A stretch of DNA of 64,000 nucleotides from Cryptomeria japonica (GCF_030272615.1 NC_081411.1:824778397-824842396), one strand, 5' to 3'. Numbered from the stretch's first letter, positions 13,171 to 25,050 are shown. Program-made: numbers and translations. Notes: generated by a model not told the origin, from the letters alone.

Positions 13171-13203
13171 TCTCGAGCGGGTTTTTTGAGCCGCTATATA
13201 AAT
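13171..13203 (+). promoter_or_regulatory. Conserved leader block with TATA-like sequence (A)
   Basis: TCTCGAGCGGG...TTTGAGCCGCTATATAAAT matches CTCGCGCGGT...TTCGAGCCACTATATAAAT at 46857-46891 in B, although the DNA around it has diverged. The shared part ends in a good TATA box. It could be an internal promoter or a conserved RNA element. Confidence 0.45.
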
Positions 13204-14228
13204 ATACTGGTCAGACGGCTAGAGTGTTGAGTGAATTCAATGTATGTGGGGGCCTTCCTTGTATCGATAAGCTCAACTAAAGCCTTAAGTGGCTTGCTCT
13301 AAGAATCCGTCATTGGATCGGGACCCCTCAAAACCTAATACTAAGAACCAATTTAGTTGCCAAAAATCCTACATTCAGTGGTTCTGGGAGTGTGGATCAT
13401 ACCCCATAGATACCCTTCATGTACCTTACACTATGATACAAGAATCCCTCGGCTATAAGATCCTTGGATCTTCGGGGTAAGAGAGACTGGCATGCCTGAG
13501 AAGTGTGTGTTGTGGAGTGGAGCCAGTGCTGCCAAACTCTCTATATGTTCATTTTATCTTAGTATTTCATAAGGGCCTCATTGAATGGTGTCCACTTTCC
13601 AGCCTAAGATTGTATTCTATTCTTTTTTATGTATTGTTGTCCTAGAATAGTATTGAGTCAGTCCCTTGGGCTATTTCAGGCCCTATCCCACATATCTCCA
13701 AATTTTCCAAGATTATATGAAAATTGAGTTAGTCAGCTATACATACCTCCCAACAATTGTTCTCAGATTTGGAAAACTACAAAACTTGTCATATACACAA
13801 AGTTACCGAAACAAAGTCCATTTTGAAACCAAAAACTTAAAGTCCTTACATACTTGTGACCCTAGGAAGTCTTTTGCATAGTCCCACTTACGTCCTCATT
13901 ATCGCCTATGTCTTTTGCATAGTCCCACTTACGTCCTCATTATCGTCCTAAGTCTTTTGCATTATCATCCATATTAGTTACATAGTCCTACATTATCATC
14001 TCTGTCTTCATCTAGATCTCATATACATTTGTCTTAGTTCATCATCATTTGCATAATCATCCTAGAAAATCATACCCCAAACATCCAAAACACAATTAGA
14101 GGATTAGTCAAACTCAACCTCAACTCAAACAAGTTGGTCAAGTTCAATCAAACATTGTTTCATTCAGAGAAATGGAGAAAATATCTTAGATTTTGTGATC
14201 CTAGGTCCAAACCAAACAAGAAAACATC

Positions 14229-14942
14229 ATGGATTCTAATTATACATTTCATAGGGAAGGTGGAGGATTCATCCCTTCCATTCCTATTACATCTCCATCC
14301 ATAGAAATATTAGCTCAACAAATCAAAACTTTGCAACAACAAGTGACAGACATGGCTAGTTCTGACAACCATAGGGGCTGGTTAGAAAACATGATGAGAG
14401 AAGTGATGGCCACGAGGGAATCAGTATCAAACCAACATTCTTATTCTTGTGAGACCATTCAAACATGCCAACCTTCATTCTTCAACAAAATCGTTCCTAC
14501 CTCAGTTCAACCAACATTAGAGTCATGTAAATCTTCTTTTTCTTTCAACCCACTACCTCAATCATACCAATCACATCAACCCAACATTCAAAGTACCTCT
14601 TTCAACCAAAATCAAACCCCATTCAACCAAATTCCAAATCAAAATTCATATCAACCCAACATTCAAACCTCATTCAACCAAAATCAAACCCCATTCAACC
14701 AAATTCCAAATCAAAATTCATATCAACCCAACTTTCAAACCTCATTCAACCAAAATCAAACCCATTTCAACCAAAGTCCAAATCAAAATTCACACCAACC
14801 CAACATTCAAACCTCTTTCAAGAAAAATCAAACCCCTTTCAACCAAAGTCCAAATCAAAATTCATTTAACCAAAATCAAACAACTTTTACCCAAAATCAA
14901 ACATCTTTCACCCAAAATCAATCCCTTTCAACCAGAGCCTAA
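14229..14942 (+). CDS. Asn/Gln-rich ORF of element A
   Basis: This is a 237-codon frame in the place where gag sits in related elements. Residues 30-65 could form a short coiled coil (IEILAQQIKTLQQQ). From about residue 120 onward it consists of repeats rich in Asn, Gln, Pro, Ser and Thr (SFNQNQTPFNQ, NQNSYQPNIQT), encoded by a 72-bp tandem repeat. There is no capsid domain and no zinc knuckle. The composition resembles prion-like disordered regions, but that is compositional only and no function is claimed. It ends at TAA/TAG codons just before a second, frame-shifted Ser/Pro-rich frame. Confidence 0.5.
   Translation: MDSNYTFHREGGGFIPSIPITSPSIEILAQQIKTLQQQVTDMASSDNHRGWLENMMREVMATRESVSNQHSYSCETIQTCQPSFFNKIVPTSVQPTLESCKSSFSFNPLPQSYQSHQPNIQSTSFNQNQTPFNQIPNQNSYQPNIQTSFNQNQTPFNQIPNQNSYQPNFQTSFNQNQTHFNQSPNQNSHQPNIQTSFKKNQTPFNQSPNQNSFNQNQTTFTQNQTSFTQNQSLSTRA
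14601..14900 (+). repeat. 72-bp tandem repeat, four copies
   Basis: Units start at 14601, 14673, 14745 and 14817, each with TTCAACCAAAATCAAACCCC. The spacing is exactly 72 bases, so the reading frame is kept. A shorter 24-30 bp derivative follows to about 14930. Confidence 0.9.
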
Positions 14943-14998
14943 ATCAACCATATCTATCCACCATTTCATTAACCCTTGAATTCACACAAAACCAATCC

Positions 14999-15364
14999 AT
15001 GCCATCTCTATCTAATAACACAACCTCCCAAGGGGTATCCATAGCACAAAACCAATCCAATCCAAGTCATGATTTAGAGAGTCTCATTCAAAATCCTTTC
15101 TCATCAAGTCAAAAGGTTGAAACATTCCAAGAATCTCCCATGAATATCCAAACTCCTTCCCTGTGTCAAGAGGATCATCCAGAATCAGAAGAAATGAGTC
15201 CCAAAACAAATAAAGATCAAGAACAATCACTTTCATCCTACCCAATTTTTGATCAAGATCCCACTGACCAAGATTCTTATGATGATCCCCTTGCTCTTTT
15301 CTATTCCATTCATAATGACACCCTTTCATCTCAAGAACATAGTGTCCTTTCAAGTCCCATCTAA
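14999..15364 (+). pseudogene. Ser/Gln/Pro-rich frame downstream of the Asn/Gln-rich ORF
   Basis: This 121-codon frame is low in complexity (many HDLES, SSQKVE, DQDPTDQD stretches) and in a different frame from 14229-14942. It is probably the continuation of the same disordered protein after frameshifts. Another overlapping frame (15249-15713) is of the same kind. No domain is recognised. Confidence 0.35.
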
Positions 15365-15664
15365 CATCCACCTCCTAAACAAGATCAAGACATCCCTTCC
15401 ATCCTCCCTAATAATCCCTTTACAAACCAAGATCAAAGAATACCTTTACCTTCATGTCTTAAACAAGATCCCATTATTTCTCCAAATCTTGATCAAGGTC
15501 CCTCCATCCCTTCATATCCATGTCATAATCCTCCATGTTCTTCACAAGATTCCCTCTCAAACAAACTTGTCATTTCTCCTAGTCTCTCTCATGATTCCTC
15601 TACACAAGTTGTTCATGAACCCCTTATCAATGAAATCACCAATCCATAGTATACTACATAGAGA

Positions 15665-16102
15665 ATGTTGTCAACAATTGTATGCGAGCCATCATCACAT
15701 GCCAAAGTGGTGACAAAAACAAGCATAACACCAACTAATGAGATCAACACATGGTTGACTTCATCATCCTCTTCAAGTGCATCAATAAAAACAGGCATAA
15801 CACCCACTCATGTCATAACTTTGAAACCAATTTGTCTCATACACCCGCACTTGATAGATTGGGGGCAAGAGAATCTACCACAGTTGGATTTCTTTGAAAC
15901 TGATAAGGTTATAGCTGAATTGATGGGTTCTATAGCTAGATTTTCTTACGATGATCCACAAAACCAAAAAACTAATAAAATAAATATTGGAGATGTTGAA
16001 CATGTACACTTAGCTGAGTCCTTATATTCTATTGGAAAACACATCTTTATCCGACTCTTCAAACAAAGACCAATGAACTACCTACACAAATATTATACCT
16101 AA
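15665..16102 (+). pseudogene. Remnant of a Tat-type polyprotein linker (upstream of RT)
   Basis: The frame holds IHPHLIDWGQENLPQLDFF near residues 79-97. Element B carries IHPELIEWNQPNPPCLDLF at the matching place, between its G-patch and reverse transcriptase (51592-52503). The order of identical residues (IHP.LI.W...P..LD.F....VI..L) is too long to be chance. It shows that A descends from a Tat-lineage element that lost the rest of pol. What follows the match is unrelated and ends at TAA. Confidence 0.6.
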
Positions 16103-18400
16103 AGGTTGGGTTAGTTTAGGTTTTACTTTCCACATTGCATATCATTTTATTCAAAGCACTGCATTGCATATAGTTTATTTCTAAGCACATCATATTCAGA
16201 AGTCGCATTCTTAAACTTTCCACATTTTCATATAGAAGCATCAATAAAACAAGGCAACTGTTCGAGTTTATCATTCATTTGCATCTAAGGAAAACAAGGC
16301 TCATTTCCTTTCTTAGATATTCGAACATGAAGTCTTTGAGGTCCTAAGGTCGTTCATTTTCAACATTACCCTATGATGATGCTTTACTTATGGTTGGGTA
16401 ATGATTTCACTATTTGAGACTTGTTAACCCACAATCTATAAATTTCTATATCTCACACATTAAGAAGATCTCTAATTCATTCTAGACACCTATTTGATCA
16501 TATGACTAAGTGAAAAATCTAAAATTCTACTTCAGCACCCCTGTAATCATCACACCCAAGTAGGTTTCATTACTTACAAGTCAAGGCAAGAAAAAAAAAA
16601 AGAGAAAAAGAGCTATGCCAAATATCCATCTAAAGACAAATAGAGCAATGATATATAACTGAAATATCATGTATACAAATGTGATAAAAAGCTTGACTAT
16701 GGGAACATGCAAGTAACTCCATCAGGGCTATGGACGCCTCCTGGCAATGGAGCAATATTTGAGAAATTACAGTCTATAACCTCGTCTGAGCTCTCAAGGC
16801 TTGCTGGTAGCGAGGCTCTATTTGGGATGCTTTTGAAGTTAGAAAAATCATGTAGCTAGTCATATAGGATGCTAAGGATCTTTAGTGAACACAAGAGCGG
16901 GAATTAACACATTTGCACACACATGGGCAAAAGAAGATCAAAGTTTCAAGAACCAATGGGGAAGTTTTCCGCATCTCCATTTGTAAATCCTAGTCACTAA
17001 GTGTGTTGAGATGAATGTTCCGAAGGGCCTTAGAGATCGATTGACCGCTTATCTATGAGATGTTTTGCACCTCCATTTCTATTGGTGTATTACCAATGCA
17101 AAAACAAAGACAATCAACCTTGTTCGAATAGGAAATGCATCTTCATCCTGCATATTGCATTCACATAGGTCATGTCCAAAATTCATTTGTCTCCACATAC
17201 GTTTTGCAGATCATCATCTCATATAGGTCTGCACATTGGGGGCATAACTGAAAAAATCCTAAAAAATCAGATAAAGTCCTGAAAAAATCCAAAAAATAAT
17301 ATAAAGTCCTGAAAAAATCCTAAAAATCATATAACGTCCTTCAAAAATATCCAAAAACAGTGAAAAACTCAAAATCCAAAAAACAAATCGAAAACCACAA
17401 AATCCAAAAACATTCAAATACAATCCTGAAAAGATCAACCAAAAACATTCAAATACGATCCTGAAAAAATCAACCAAAAACATTCAAATATCGATCTACA
17501 TAATCCAAAAACATCGCAAAAGCTCTTGGAAAAGAACTAAAAAATAAAAAATCAATCAATCAGAAAAACTTGCGATAAAATGTCTCGTGAGAAACAAATA
17601 CCCTAGTAGATATCTAGCAAACACTTCGTATGAAGTTAACAAAGGATACGACTATCCAGTCAAACATTTGCAATCAACAGATCAAACTGTCTTATCAATC
17701 GTATCATATCCATATCAATGTGATCATTATCTTGTCTTAAACAAAAGAGGATACACTCGAAATCAGACAGGTCAGTCTTAAACGGGGTCCGCAAATTTTT
17801 GAGATCAGACATTATCAACTATCACATCAAACAACTGAGAACGAAGGCACAAGGTCAGTATAGCTGCTGAATTTTGTCTGGGTCAGCCTTTATCTTTTAT
17901 CATTTGGTGACAGATATTGTTCCTATACTACTCAGGGATGTCCACAAGTGACTAGAGGAGCCATGATGGGCATTATCTTTTTTCTTTGTTTGTTGCTTGT
18001 CTGCTACGTGTTTGTTTCTACAATGAGATATCTTTACATCTTGGTTCCTTATACCCTGATGTGCTAAGCTTCATTGTTCAATAATATGGCTCAATGATGA
18101 ATATATATTGCACAAAAAATAATGACACAGGTTCGTGATTCATTCAATTCTCATATCATTCATCTTCAGTTGCTTCTAATTCATTGTTCTATTTCATTCG
18201 AAGGTTCATTCTCTCATATTCTATCTCAATATCATCTTCACATCACCTATCTCTATCTCTAATCAACTAACTATCCTTTCATCTCACATTCTTCTTTTTT
18301 TTGAGAGATCATTCATATCTTTAATGCACAAACAATCTCTCGAGGGGGCACTACACCCTAAGTATCACCGGGGCATACTGGGGTAGAATTTTTTTGTTTT
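16103..18400 (+). other. 3' untranslated part of element A
   Basis: No coding sequence is recognised. At 17230 there is 'TTGGGGGCATAACTG', resembling 'CTGGGGGCAATGCCC' at 56128 in B. It is followed at 17250-17560 by an A-rich region of short repeats (CCTGAAAAAATCC, CCAAAAACATTCAAATA) like that at 56215-56350 in B. These similarities show that the 3' regions of A and B are related. The minus ORF at 17259-17483 is a shadow of the A-rich repeat. Confidence 0.6.
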
Positions 18401-18444
18401 CTTTGAGACAACATCATTCTGACATTGTCTCAAAGAGGGGCAAA
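18401..18444 (+). promoter_or_regulatory. Hairpin plus polypurine tract of element A
   Basis: CTTTGAGACAA (18401-18411) and TTGTCTCAAAG (18425-18435) are perfect 11-base complements with a 13-base loop. The right arm runs into the polypurine tract AAAGAGGGGCAAA (18432-18444), which primes plus-strand DNA synthesis and ends at the first base of the 3' LTR. Confidence 0.8.
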
Positions 18445-19707
18445 TGTAGACACCTAAAAATGTCTCATTGATCATGTACTAATTATTCGTCTAATTGGTT
18501 AAATAATTCTTTAATTATTTAATTAAGTTAATTAAACTATTTCTTCTAATTTCATATTTCCTCATCATCTTATTAATTATTTTATTTTCCTATTCTATCA
18601 TCATTTAATCATTTTCTAAATATTAATTAACAATTTATTATTTAATTAATTCTAATTAATTCTCCAATTTAAATAATCTTTATTATTTAAATAAATTGCT
18701 AATTATTCAATTTCTATCTCTAATCATCTAATCATTCAACTCTCTTCTAAATACCAATTAAATATTTTTTATTTAATGAATTATGATTTAATCCTTTAAA
18801 TTAAATAATCTTTATTATTTAATTAAAGTCCATTTCTAGCATAATTAAATAGTTTCTTTAAATTATTTAATTAACTAATTAATTCTTCCATTTCCAAATC
18901 CCCAAATTCTAATTTCATTTAATTTCATATTCTTCTAATTTCTTCCAAATTCAAATACATGTGCATGATTTCAAAAACCAAATTGAAAATCAAAGTCAAG
19001 TTCTAAATATATTCAAATACTAAATTGAATTAATAAATTCAATATTTGAATTAAAATCTCATGCAAAGATTAAATTAAAAATCTAAACCTAAATGCAAGC
19101 ACATGCTAAATTAATTAATTCAATCAATTAATTAATTAAATCATTTATCTCTCCAATCTCTATTTCTATCTTTCAGTTAGCTTTTTCTAAATTAAGCTTT
19201 CTTTGTCATCCTCTTTATTCCCTCCAATCATTCTTTGTCTTCCCTCAATCAGCTTTTTCTCAATCAGTTAACTCAATTAATCTATTCAATCTATTGAGTT
19301 TCACTCCTACAATTAGCAGTTCAACTATCAATTTTCATTTGAGCTCACCTGAGTTCCACCTCTTGATCAATCTGTTCCACCTTTCAATCAATCTTCTCCA
19401 ATTTTCTATAAATTGAGCATCCAATCTCCATTTTCAACAATCACGAACTTTGAATCTTTGTGTCACTTGCAGGTTACCAGCACAATATCTGAGAGCCATC
19501 ATACCATGAAGAGGAGAAGAGCAATGGAAGTTCTACGCAGTCACAAAATAGGGAGTTTTTATTGATTTCATTCATAATTCCTATTTTGCTTGGTTGTATC
19601 ATTTCATTGTTAGTTTGTTAAATTCTTTGATTAGAAGGGATTCGTGATTTCCCTTTTTGCTTCTAATTGAATACTTGTTTTTATAAGATGAATTTCACAT
19701 GCACACA
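18445..19707 (+). mobile_element. 3' LTR of element A
   Basis: This 1263-bp copy of the LTR at 9796 lacks the 628-bp insertion. It starts TGTAGACACC and ends CATGCACACA, followed by the CTCTA duplication. Confidence 0.93.
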
Positions 19708-19712
19708 CTCTA

Positions 19713-20070
19713 CCCTAGAACTTTTACTATCAATCTCCTATACTAGCTATCACATGAGCTAACACTATCATTATCAAGAAAACAATTATATATCAAGCAT
19801 CTATCATCCATTATCAAGTATCGTGCCTTTATCTTATGGTGTTGATATCAAGGTTGTACTAAAATCTAAGAGAAAGATCTACATCAAGCATTCAAGCAAG
19901 TTTTTATCAAGTAACAATGGAGCAATCCAAGGTCTTTTTTATGGTATTAGTGATTATCATTTGATTTGTTCATAGAACTTAGGCTTTATTGAGTGAATGT
20001 GAATGTGGGTTTTGGATCTTGAGTTACATTGTTCTATTTTATTTTGATTCAAATTTTTATACCATCACAT
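19713..20070 (+). mobile_element. Right part of LTR F
   Basis: This continues the sequence cut at 9795 by element A. A likely end is CCATCACA at about 20070, followed by TTTTTGCATGCC. The assignment rests on the A flanks and on the LTR-like composition only. Confidence 0.35.
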
Positions 20071-21582
20071 TTTTGCATGCCTAATGGGACCCACATCCTT
20101 GAATTTAACAATAACTTTTCCAAGAAATGTGTTTCTTTGAAGTTATATGTTAGATTTGTGCATTTAAATTGATTTATGATTCTTATGGGCTGACTTACAT
20201 CACATCTAAGCTAAAACAAGTTGCATATGGTATATATGATTTGTCCAAGTTCACAAAGTTTACTTCGTTAATAAACAAATATACACTTTTGGTCAATCCT
20301 ATGTCACATTTGATTATTCTTTTTCACATCTAGTTATCACGTGTCACATTTAGAAACTTCTCATGTGGTTTTTATCCTTGTATTGCATCTAACTTATGCT
20401 TTGGTGCATCTGATGAGAGATTAGCACTTTTGATCAATAAAGTGGTGCTTTTGGTCAATAAAGTAGTGATTTTGGTCTATATAGTATAGGGTTATGTTGA
20501 ATTATCTTTCTTGATCTAAAGTTTTATATTTTCTACATTTTCAATTAGATCTAAGTAATACTAATCCAAACTAACCCTCTAGCCTAATTTTTTAGTATCA
20601 TTTTTTAGGGTGTGTTCCTTTGCTTTTTGTCTCTTGTGTTTGTGCAAAATTTCAAAGACCTAAAGGTTGATAAAGCTAGCTTGGAAATCTTAAAATTGGA
20701 TCAAGGGATATTTGGAAGTGTTAAATTCAAGTGCACTTGTTCTAAACCCTCTTCTTTACATTTTCAAGTGATCATAGTCTTTAGTATTCATCATTGGATC
20801 AATATTTTATTTAGACCATCCCACTTGTGTCTTCCTCACATTAAAATTGGGCTTAATATTGACCTGTCACATTTGGATTTGATATCTAAAATGAGCCATT
20901 GTCTTTTAAGATATACTTATGTATGCTATCCTCTCATGTCCTTGGGTGATATTGAGGATTAGAAATAAGTGATCTTTATTCCTTTTATGGAGACTACTTA
21001 GATTACTGATTACTCTAGGGGACAACCTTAACTCCCATGTTTCTATGAAGTTGGTAGAACCTTCGAAAATTATGGATTTTTTAATTCCTTAAACCCTTAG
21101 TTTATGTTGCACAGACTAAAACCCTAGTTTTAATTCTTTGTATGCTTGAATCCTTAAACCCTAAACCCATGAACTTATGTTTTTATGTTGACTTGTCATT
21201 GGTAAACATTTTTAAGTTGTAACTCGAAGGGGTTTAATTCATTCATTTATCGACCCCATTATGTAGCTACTAGTTGGCTTGAGCACCTAAATATTTCCTA
21301 GGGTTGAGCGGTTGATATTTCATAAGCATTTGTCTTGCCTTTATCTACTTGTTTGAGCAAATAAGTGATCTAAGTGGACCTAAAGGCTTTATATCTATTA
21401 GATCTATTAGAGTTGTGAGATTGCGCTAGCCATTGATCTATCCAATGGGACTTGGTCTTCCTTAAAAAAAAAATGAAATTTTATGCCCCACTTGTTGCTT
21501 TCTGATAGGAGTGCAACCTTGTAGTGTCGAAACCCTTAATACATGTTGGAGTTGCATTGTTTTCCAGCGAGGATGTGCTTTT
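20071..21582 (+). other. Leader-like region of element F
   Basis: The block 20225-20430 is closely repeated at 63798-64000 (CATATGGTATATATGATTT, CACTTTTGGTCAATCC, CACATTTGATTATTC). It carries degenerate repeats such as GCACTTTTGATCAATAAAG, similar in style to the leaders of A and B. The 116-codon ORF at 20612-20962 has no recognised domain. Confidence 0.4.
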
Positions 21583-21853
21583 TGTAATGCCCCAGTAAGG
21601 AACCCCATAGGACAAAATATAACTAAGTAATCTAACAAGGCAATAATTTTTTTAAACACATCACATTACATTAATAAATCATTATGAAAGTAATTATAAC
21701 AAATGCACATGCAGAAGATAAATATTCACATAAACTAAGTCCTCTTGTGGGTTCCCTGTTGTCGCTTCCTAAGCAACACTCTAGACAAGATCTAAGAATC
21801 TTAAACCATAATGAAATATCATTAACATTACATAATGCAAGAACACATATATC
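21583..21853. mobile_element. LTR-like start interrupted by element C
   Basis: TGTAATGCCCCAGTAAGG begins after CTTTT and has the form of an LTR terminus (or, read in reverse, an LTR end GGGGCATTACA). It is cut by element C and would continue at 45275. I could not find its other end. Confidence 0.3.
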
Positions 21854-23036
21854 TGTTAGGCCCAATATGGAAAGCTAACGTATTGAGAGGGGAGGGGTGA
21901 ATCAGTACTTCAAAACTTTTCTTCAATAATATCTTTACTATTATACATAAACCACAAACTGCTATAACATAACATAAAGCTGAAACAAATAAATAACAAT
22001 CATACATGATTCACTCCATAACACATATATTTTGGTTATGCAGAAACTCTTGGTTAGAGAGAAAAACTACGGCGGGGATGGCACCCACAACTTCACTATT
22101 GCAATAATAAAGAGTGCTCGGTTAGAGCTACATGTTCAACTATTTCTGATAGCTTACCCTGTTAGGAGTATCAAGATCGTTAGATCTACCTTGCTAAAGG
22201 ATTTTACAACACTTATTCTAAATGTTGCACCTGGTTAAAGGCTTTACAATTTATAGACTTTGTTAGAGTCTTTTACCCTGTTAAAGGTTTCTCTTATAAC
22301 TTCAAAATATTACAATAAAATCTTTACAAATATTTGCAACTTTACATCTGGAATGTTATAGCAGATTCTATGTGCTCAAAATGAGATTACCTTGCTTATA
22401 GCATACCTCGGTAATCCATAAAGTAACTCGGTAAACCCTTCTATTTACTCTGTTCTTTGACTGTTCTCTGAAATCCTTCTCGGTGACCTCTGTGTCTCTA
22501 ACAGTCTCAATACACAGTGCTTTCCCATGATTTTGCTTTTTACATATGTCTGTCTTCACACTCATACACACATACCTCAATCATATCTTTCTGATCCTAA
22601 TCCATGCTGTATAAATAGATCTCTTATGTCGGTGATCTGGTTCATTGCTTCAATCTTACAAACATGATTTATCGAATGAATAACCATACAAAATATTTCA
22701 TTGGTTAGATGACCTCAAAATCATACACAATCCTTAAGTGCAATTTCCAATGTGATAATAGTTCTTTTGCTCCTTGATCTTGTAACACGTTTCCACACAA
22801 GTGTCTAGGTTCAATGAATCTGGTAAAACGTTTCACTCGGTGTGTCATTATTTCTGCTCGATAGACATACAGTGTTACTCAGTAGACAACTCAGTGTATA
22901 CTAGGCTCTGTGACTACTTTCTTCTATAACCGACTGCTCTGTGCATATCGATTGAATGTTTCAGTAGTAGTAACCGACTAGAGTATATAGAATGACTTTG
23001 GATATAAAACTAATGGCAACTATAATAAGTAGTACA
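21854..23036 (-). mobile_element. 3' LTR of element C
   Basis: It is almost the same as 44071-45269. Over the first 120 bases I count about five differences. In plus orientation it starts TGTTAGGCCC and ends GTAGTACA. The minus-strand reading includes the GATTCACCCCTCCCCTCTCAG block typical of this Copia type. The small ORFs at 22032-22580 are repeated in the other LTR and are not genes. Confidence 0.93.
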
Positions 23037-23048
23037 ATCTCCCCTTTT
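23037..23048 (-). promoter_or_regulatory. Polypurine tract of element C
   Basis: The minus strand reads CAAAAGGGGAGAT immediately before the 3' LTR. This fixes the orientation of C. Confidence 0.85.
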
Positions 23049-23380
23049 GACATTAGTTGAGATGTTTGACAACACTACTTTCAAAGTCATAAGTCAAAAA
23101 TCTATATACTTACAAAATTTGGCTAAACAGACAGTATATACATTAGTCAACAAAATGGTATGTTTAAGATATACTCCCCTTATCATTATACTATACAAAA
23201 CTCTAATTTTGCATGCTTGGTGACCAATGTTCTATGATAACTGCTCGGTTCACTGGTCGGTGCTGTCAAAAATTTTGTTTGGATACTCTGTTCTGCTTGG
23301 TATACTCCCCCTATATACAACACTTCCTCCTTGATACTTTGATGCTATACTCACTCCCCCTTTTTGACAAACATCAAAAC

Positions 23381-25042
23381 TTAGTTACCATTCGGTGGTG
23401 GCAACTGGTCAAAAATGGATTTATACTTTGTCTTTGCATTGGTAAGGGCGGCAGAGAGGGCATCCTTGACACTGTCCATGAGTGAATTTTGAGCTGTAAT
23501 GTCAGCTAACAGTGAAATTAGTCCATCTAAGGTGCTTCCCTCTTGCTGAGTGGATAGGGAGGTAGCTTTGTTGATCTGCTCTTGGACGGATGAAAGATGA
23601 GGAATGAATAATGTCTGAAGAGTCATTATGTCCATCCTTATCTTGTGCTCTTCATTCCTGAGTTCCAATTGTTGAGCCATGAGCTTTTGTAACTTTGTAT
23701 AAAAATGCTGAATAGAATTTGACTCACTGGTCAACTTATTTGAGAGATCGGTGATCTCTTTCTCAATCACTTCAGTTTTATTTTTGATATCTTTAATGAA
23801 TAAAGAAAATGTATAGAGTTTCTGAAATAAATAAAGAATGTTCTTGAGTTGAGGGGACAACTCAGCAATAAATTTGATAAGTTTTACTTTGCCAATAGCA
23901 ATAGCCTTCTGTACCTCTTTAATCATTTTAGCAGTGAGCTCTTTGTCCTTTAACTTGCTCAAATATTCGGATGTGTCTACTCCAGATGTCTCTATTTTAG
24001 TTAGGAGTTCATCCAGTTGAATGTGGATGGATGCATCTTTTGTCAGTATAGCTTCAGGTAGCATATATGATAATAATGCTTTCACCTTTTGAAGTACTTT
24101 GTTCTTCTTTTGAATAGCCATTTGCTTCTCCTGTTCTGCTTTGGCTTTGCATAGTTCACCGAATTCAATGAGTGCTTGCCCTTTTAATTTGGAAATGTCT
24201 ACATTCGGCAACACTATTGGTTTTGACAAATCTAATTTGAAACTATGCTTTTTCATTTTCTTTTCTTTACCTTTCATTGGTTGAACTAATACAATGGCTT
24301 GTGAGGCTTGGTGACCCTCGGTAGGTTGCTCTGTAGAGGCAACACTTTTATCAATTTCTTGAACCTTTGATGTAGCCTTTGTGGTGTCCTTCGGTGCTTC
24401 TATGCTTGGGGTCTTAGATGTAACATTTTCAGTGCTAGAAGGAGCTTGAGAAGACTATTCTTCAGTGGCCTGAGAAGTAGTTTCTCCTTCTATAGACTTG
24501 TGACCCTCTGTTCCTTGCTCAGTATCTTGTGGGGCCTCGATTGAAGTAGGTTGAGTGACGAGAGGATAGGGCTGAACTTGTTCCAAAACTGACTCACTAG
24601 ATACCAGTTTGGCATATGCATTCCCTTCTATCATTTCCTGTTCAGGTGCCTTGGTGTCCATGATATGCTCATCAACTTGTATAGTGTCCGCAAGGTCTCG
24701 CTTAGTGATATCAGGATCTTGCTTGATGACATCAACTATTTCAACTTCAGGTTGCTCACCAGCATTCTTGATTCAAAAGATTTCCTGCCATTTTTCTTTG
24801 GTCTCATTCTCTACATCCAAGTAAAGGCCATTCATCAATTTCAAGGCTCTTTGCTTGGCTAGGAATTTTGTGTGGTAGTTTTTCAGATGTTCGGTGATCT
24901 CATCTACCGAAATGTTTGGAAAAAGATGTTCCAGACTTCTTTCTCTCATCTGTTTCTCTAATTCCATGGCATACTTCCACCTATTGTCAATATGCAAATA
25001 TAATTCATTTGGAAGAGATTTAGATACTTCCAATGGGACCAA
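23381..25042 (-). pseudogene. C-terminal half of the extra ORF of element C
   Basis: One reading frame runs from about 25042 to 23381 with two in-frame stops (near 24773 and 24455), interrupting about 550 codons. The first part is charged (KYAMELEKQMRERSLEHLF). Next comes a Glu/Thr/Ser-rich linker, then Lys-rich KGKEKKMKKHSF and a helical region with heptad-like spacing (LKGQALIEFGELCKAKAEQE; ITDLSNKLTSESNS). It continues the frame of 25051-26763 after one frameshift near 25045. It sits between gag and the 3' LTR, where some Copia lineages carry env-like ORFs. I see no signal peptide, membrane segment or known domain. A tropomyosin- or tether-like coiled coil is as plausible as any other role. 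Confidence 0.6.
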
Positions 25043-25050
25043 TCAGAATT

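Larger units (their letters stand above)
9796..19707 (+). mobile_element. Element A: non-autonomous Ty3/gypsy derivative
   Basis: This is a complete LTR element bounded by the 5-bp duplication CTCTA (9791-9795 and 19708-19712). It has two LTRs of about 1.27 kb, a GGTGAACCC-type primer site just inside the 5' LTR, and a polypurine tract (AAAGAGGGGCAAA, 18432-18444) before the 3' LTR. The 6.7-kb internal part has no protease, reverse transcriptase, RNase H or integrase. What remains is a long repeat-rich leader, an Asn/Gln-rich ORF, and a short stretch related to the region upstream of reverse transcriptase in element B. It therefore belongs to the large-retrotransposon-derivative class and would need proteins from another element to move. 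Confidence 0.9.

Noticed and set aside
20612-20962. 116-codon ORF in the F leader
   Set aside because: It has no domain and its composition is like that of the surrounding non-coding DNA.
22032-22580. Small ORFs in the LTR of C, repeated at 44249-44797
   Set aside because: Same reason: they are LTR duplicates without domain or codon bias.
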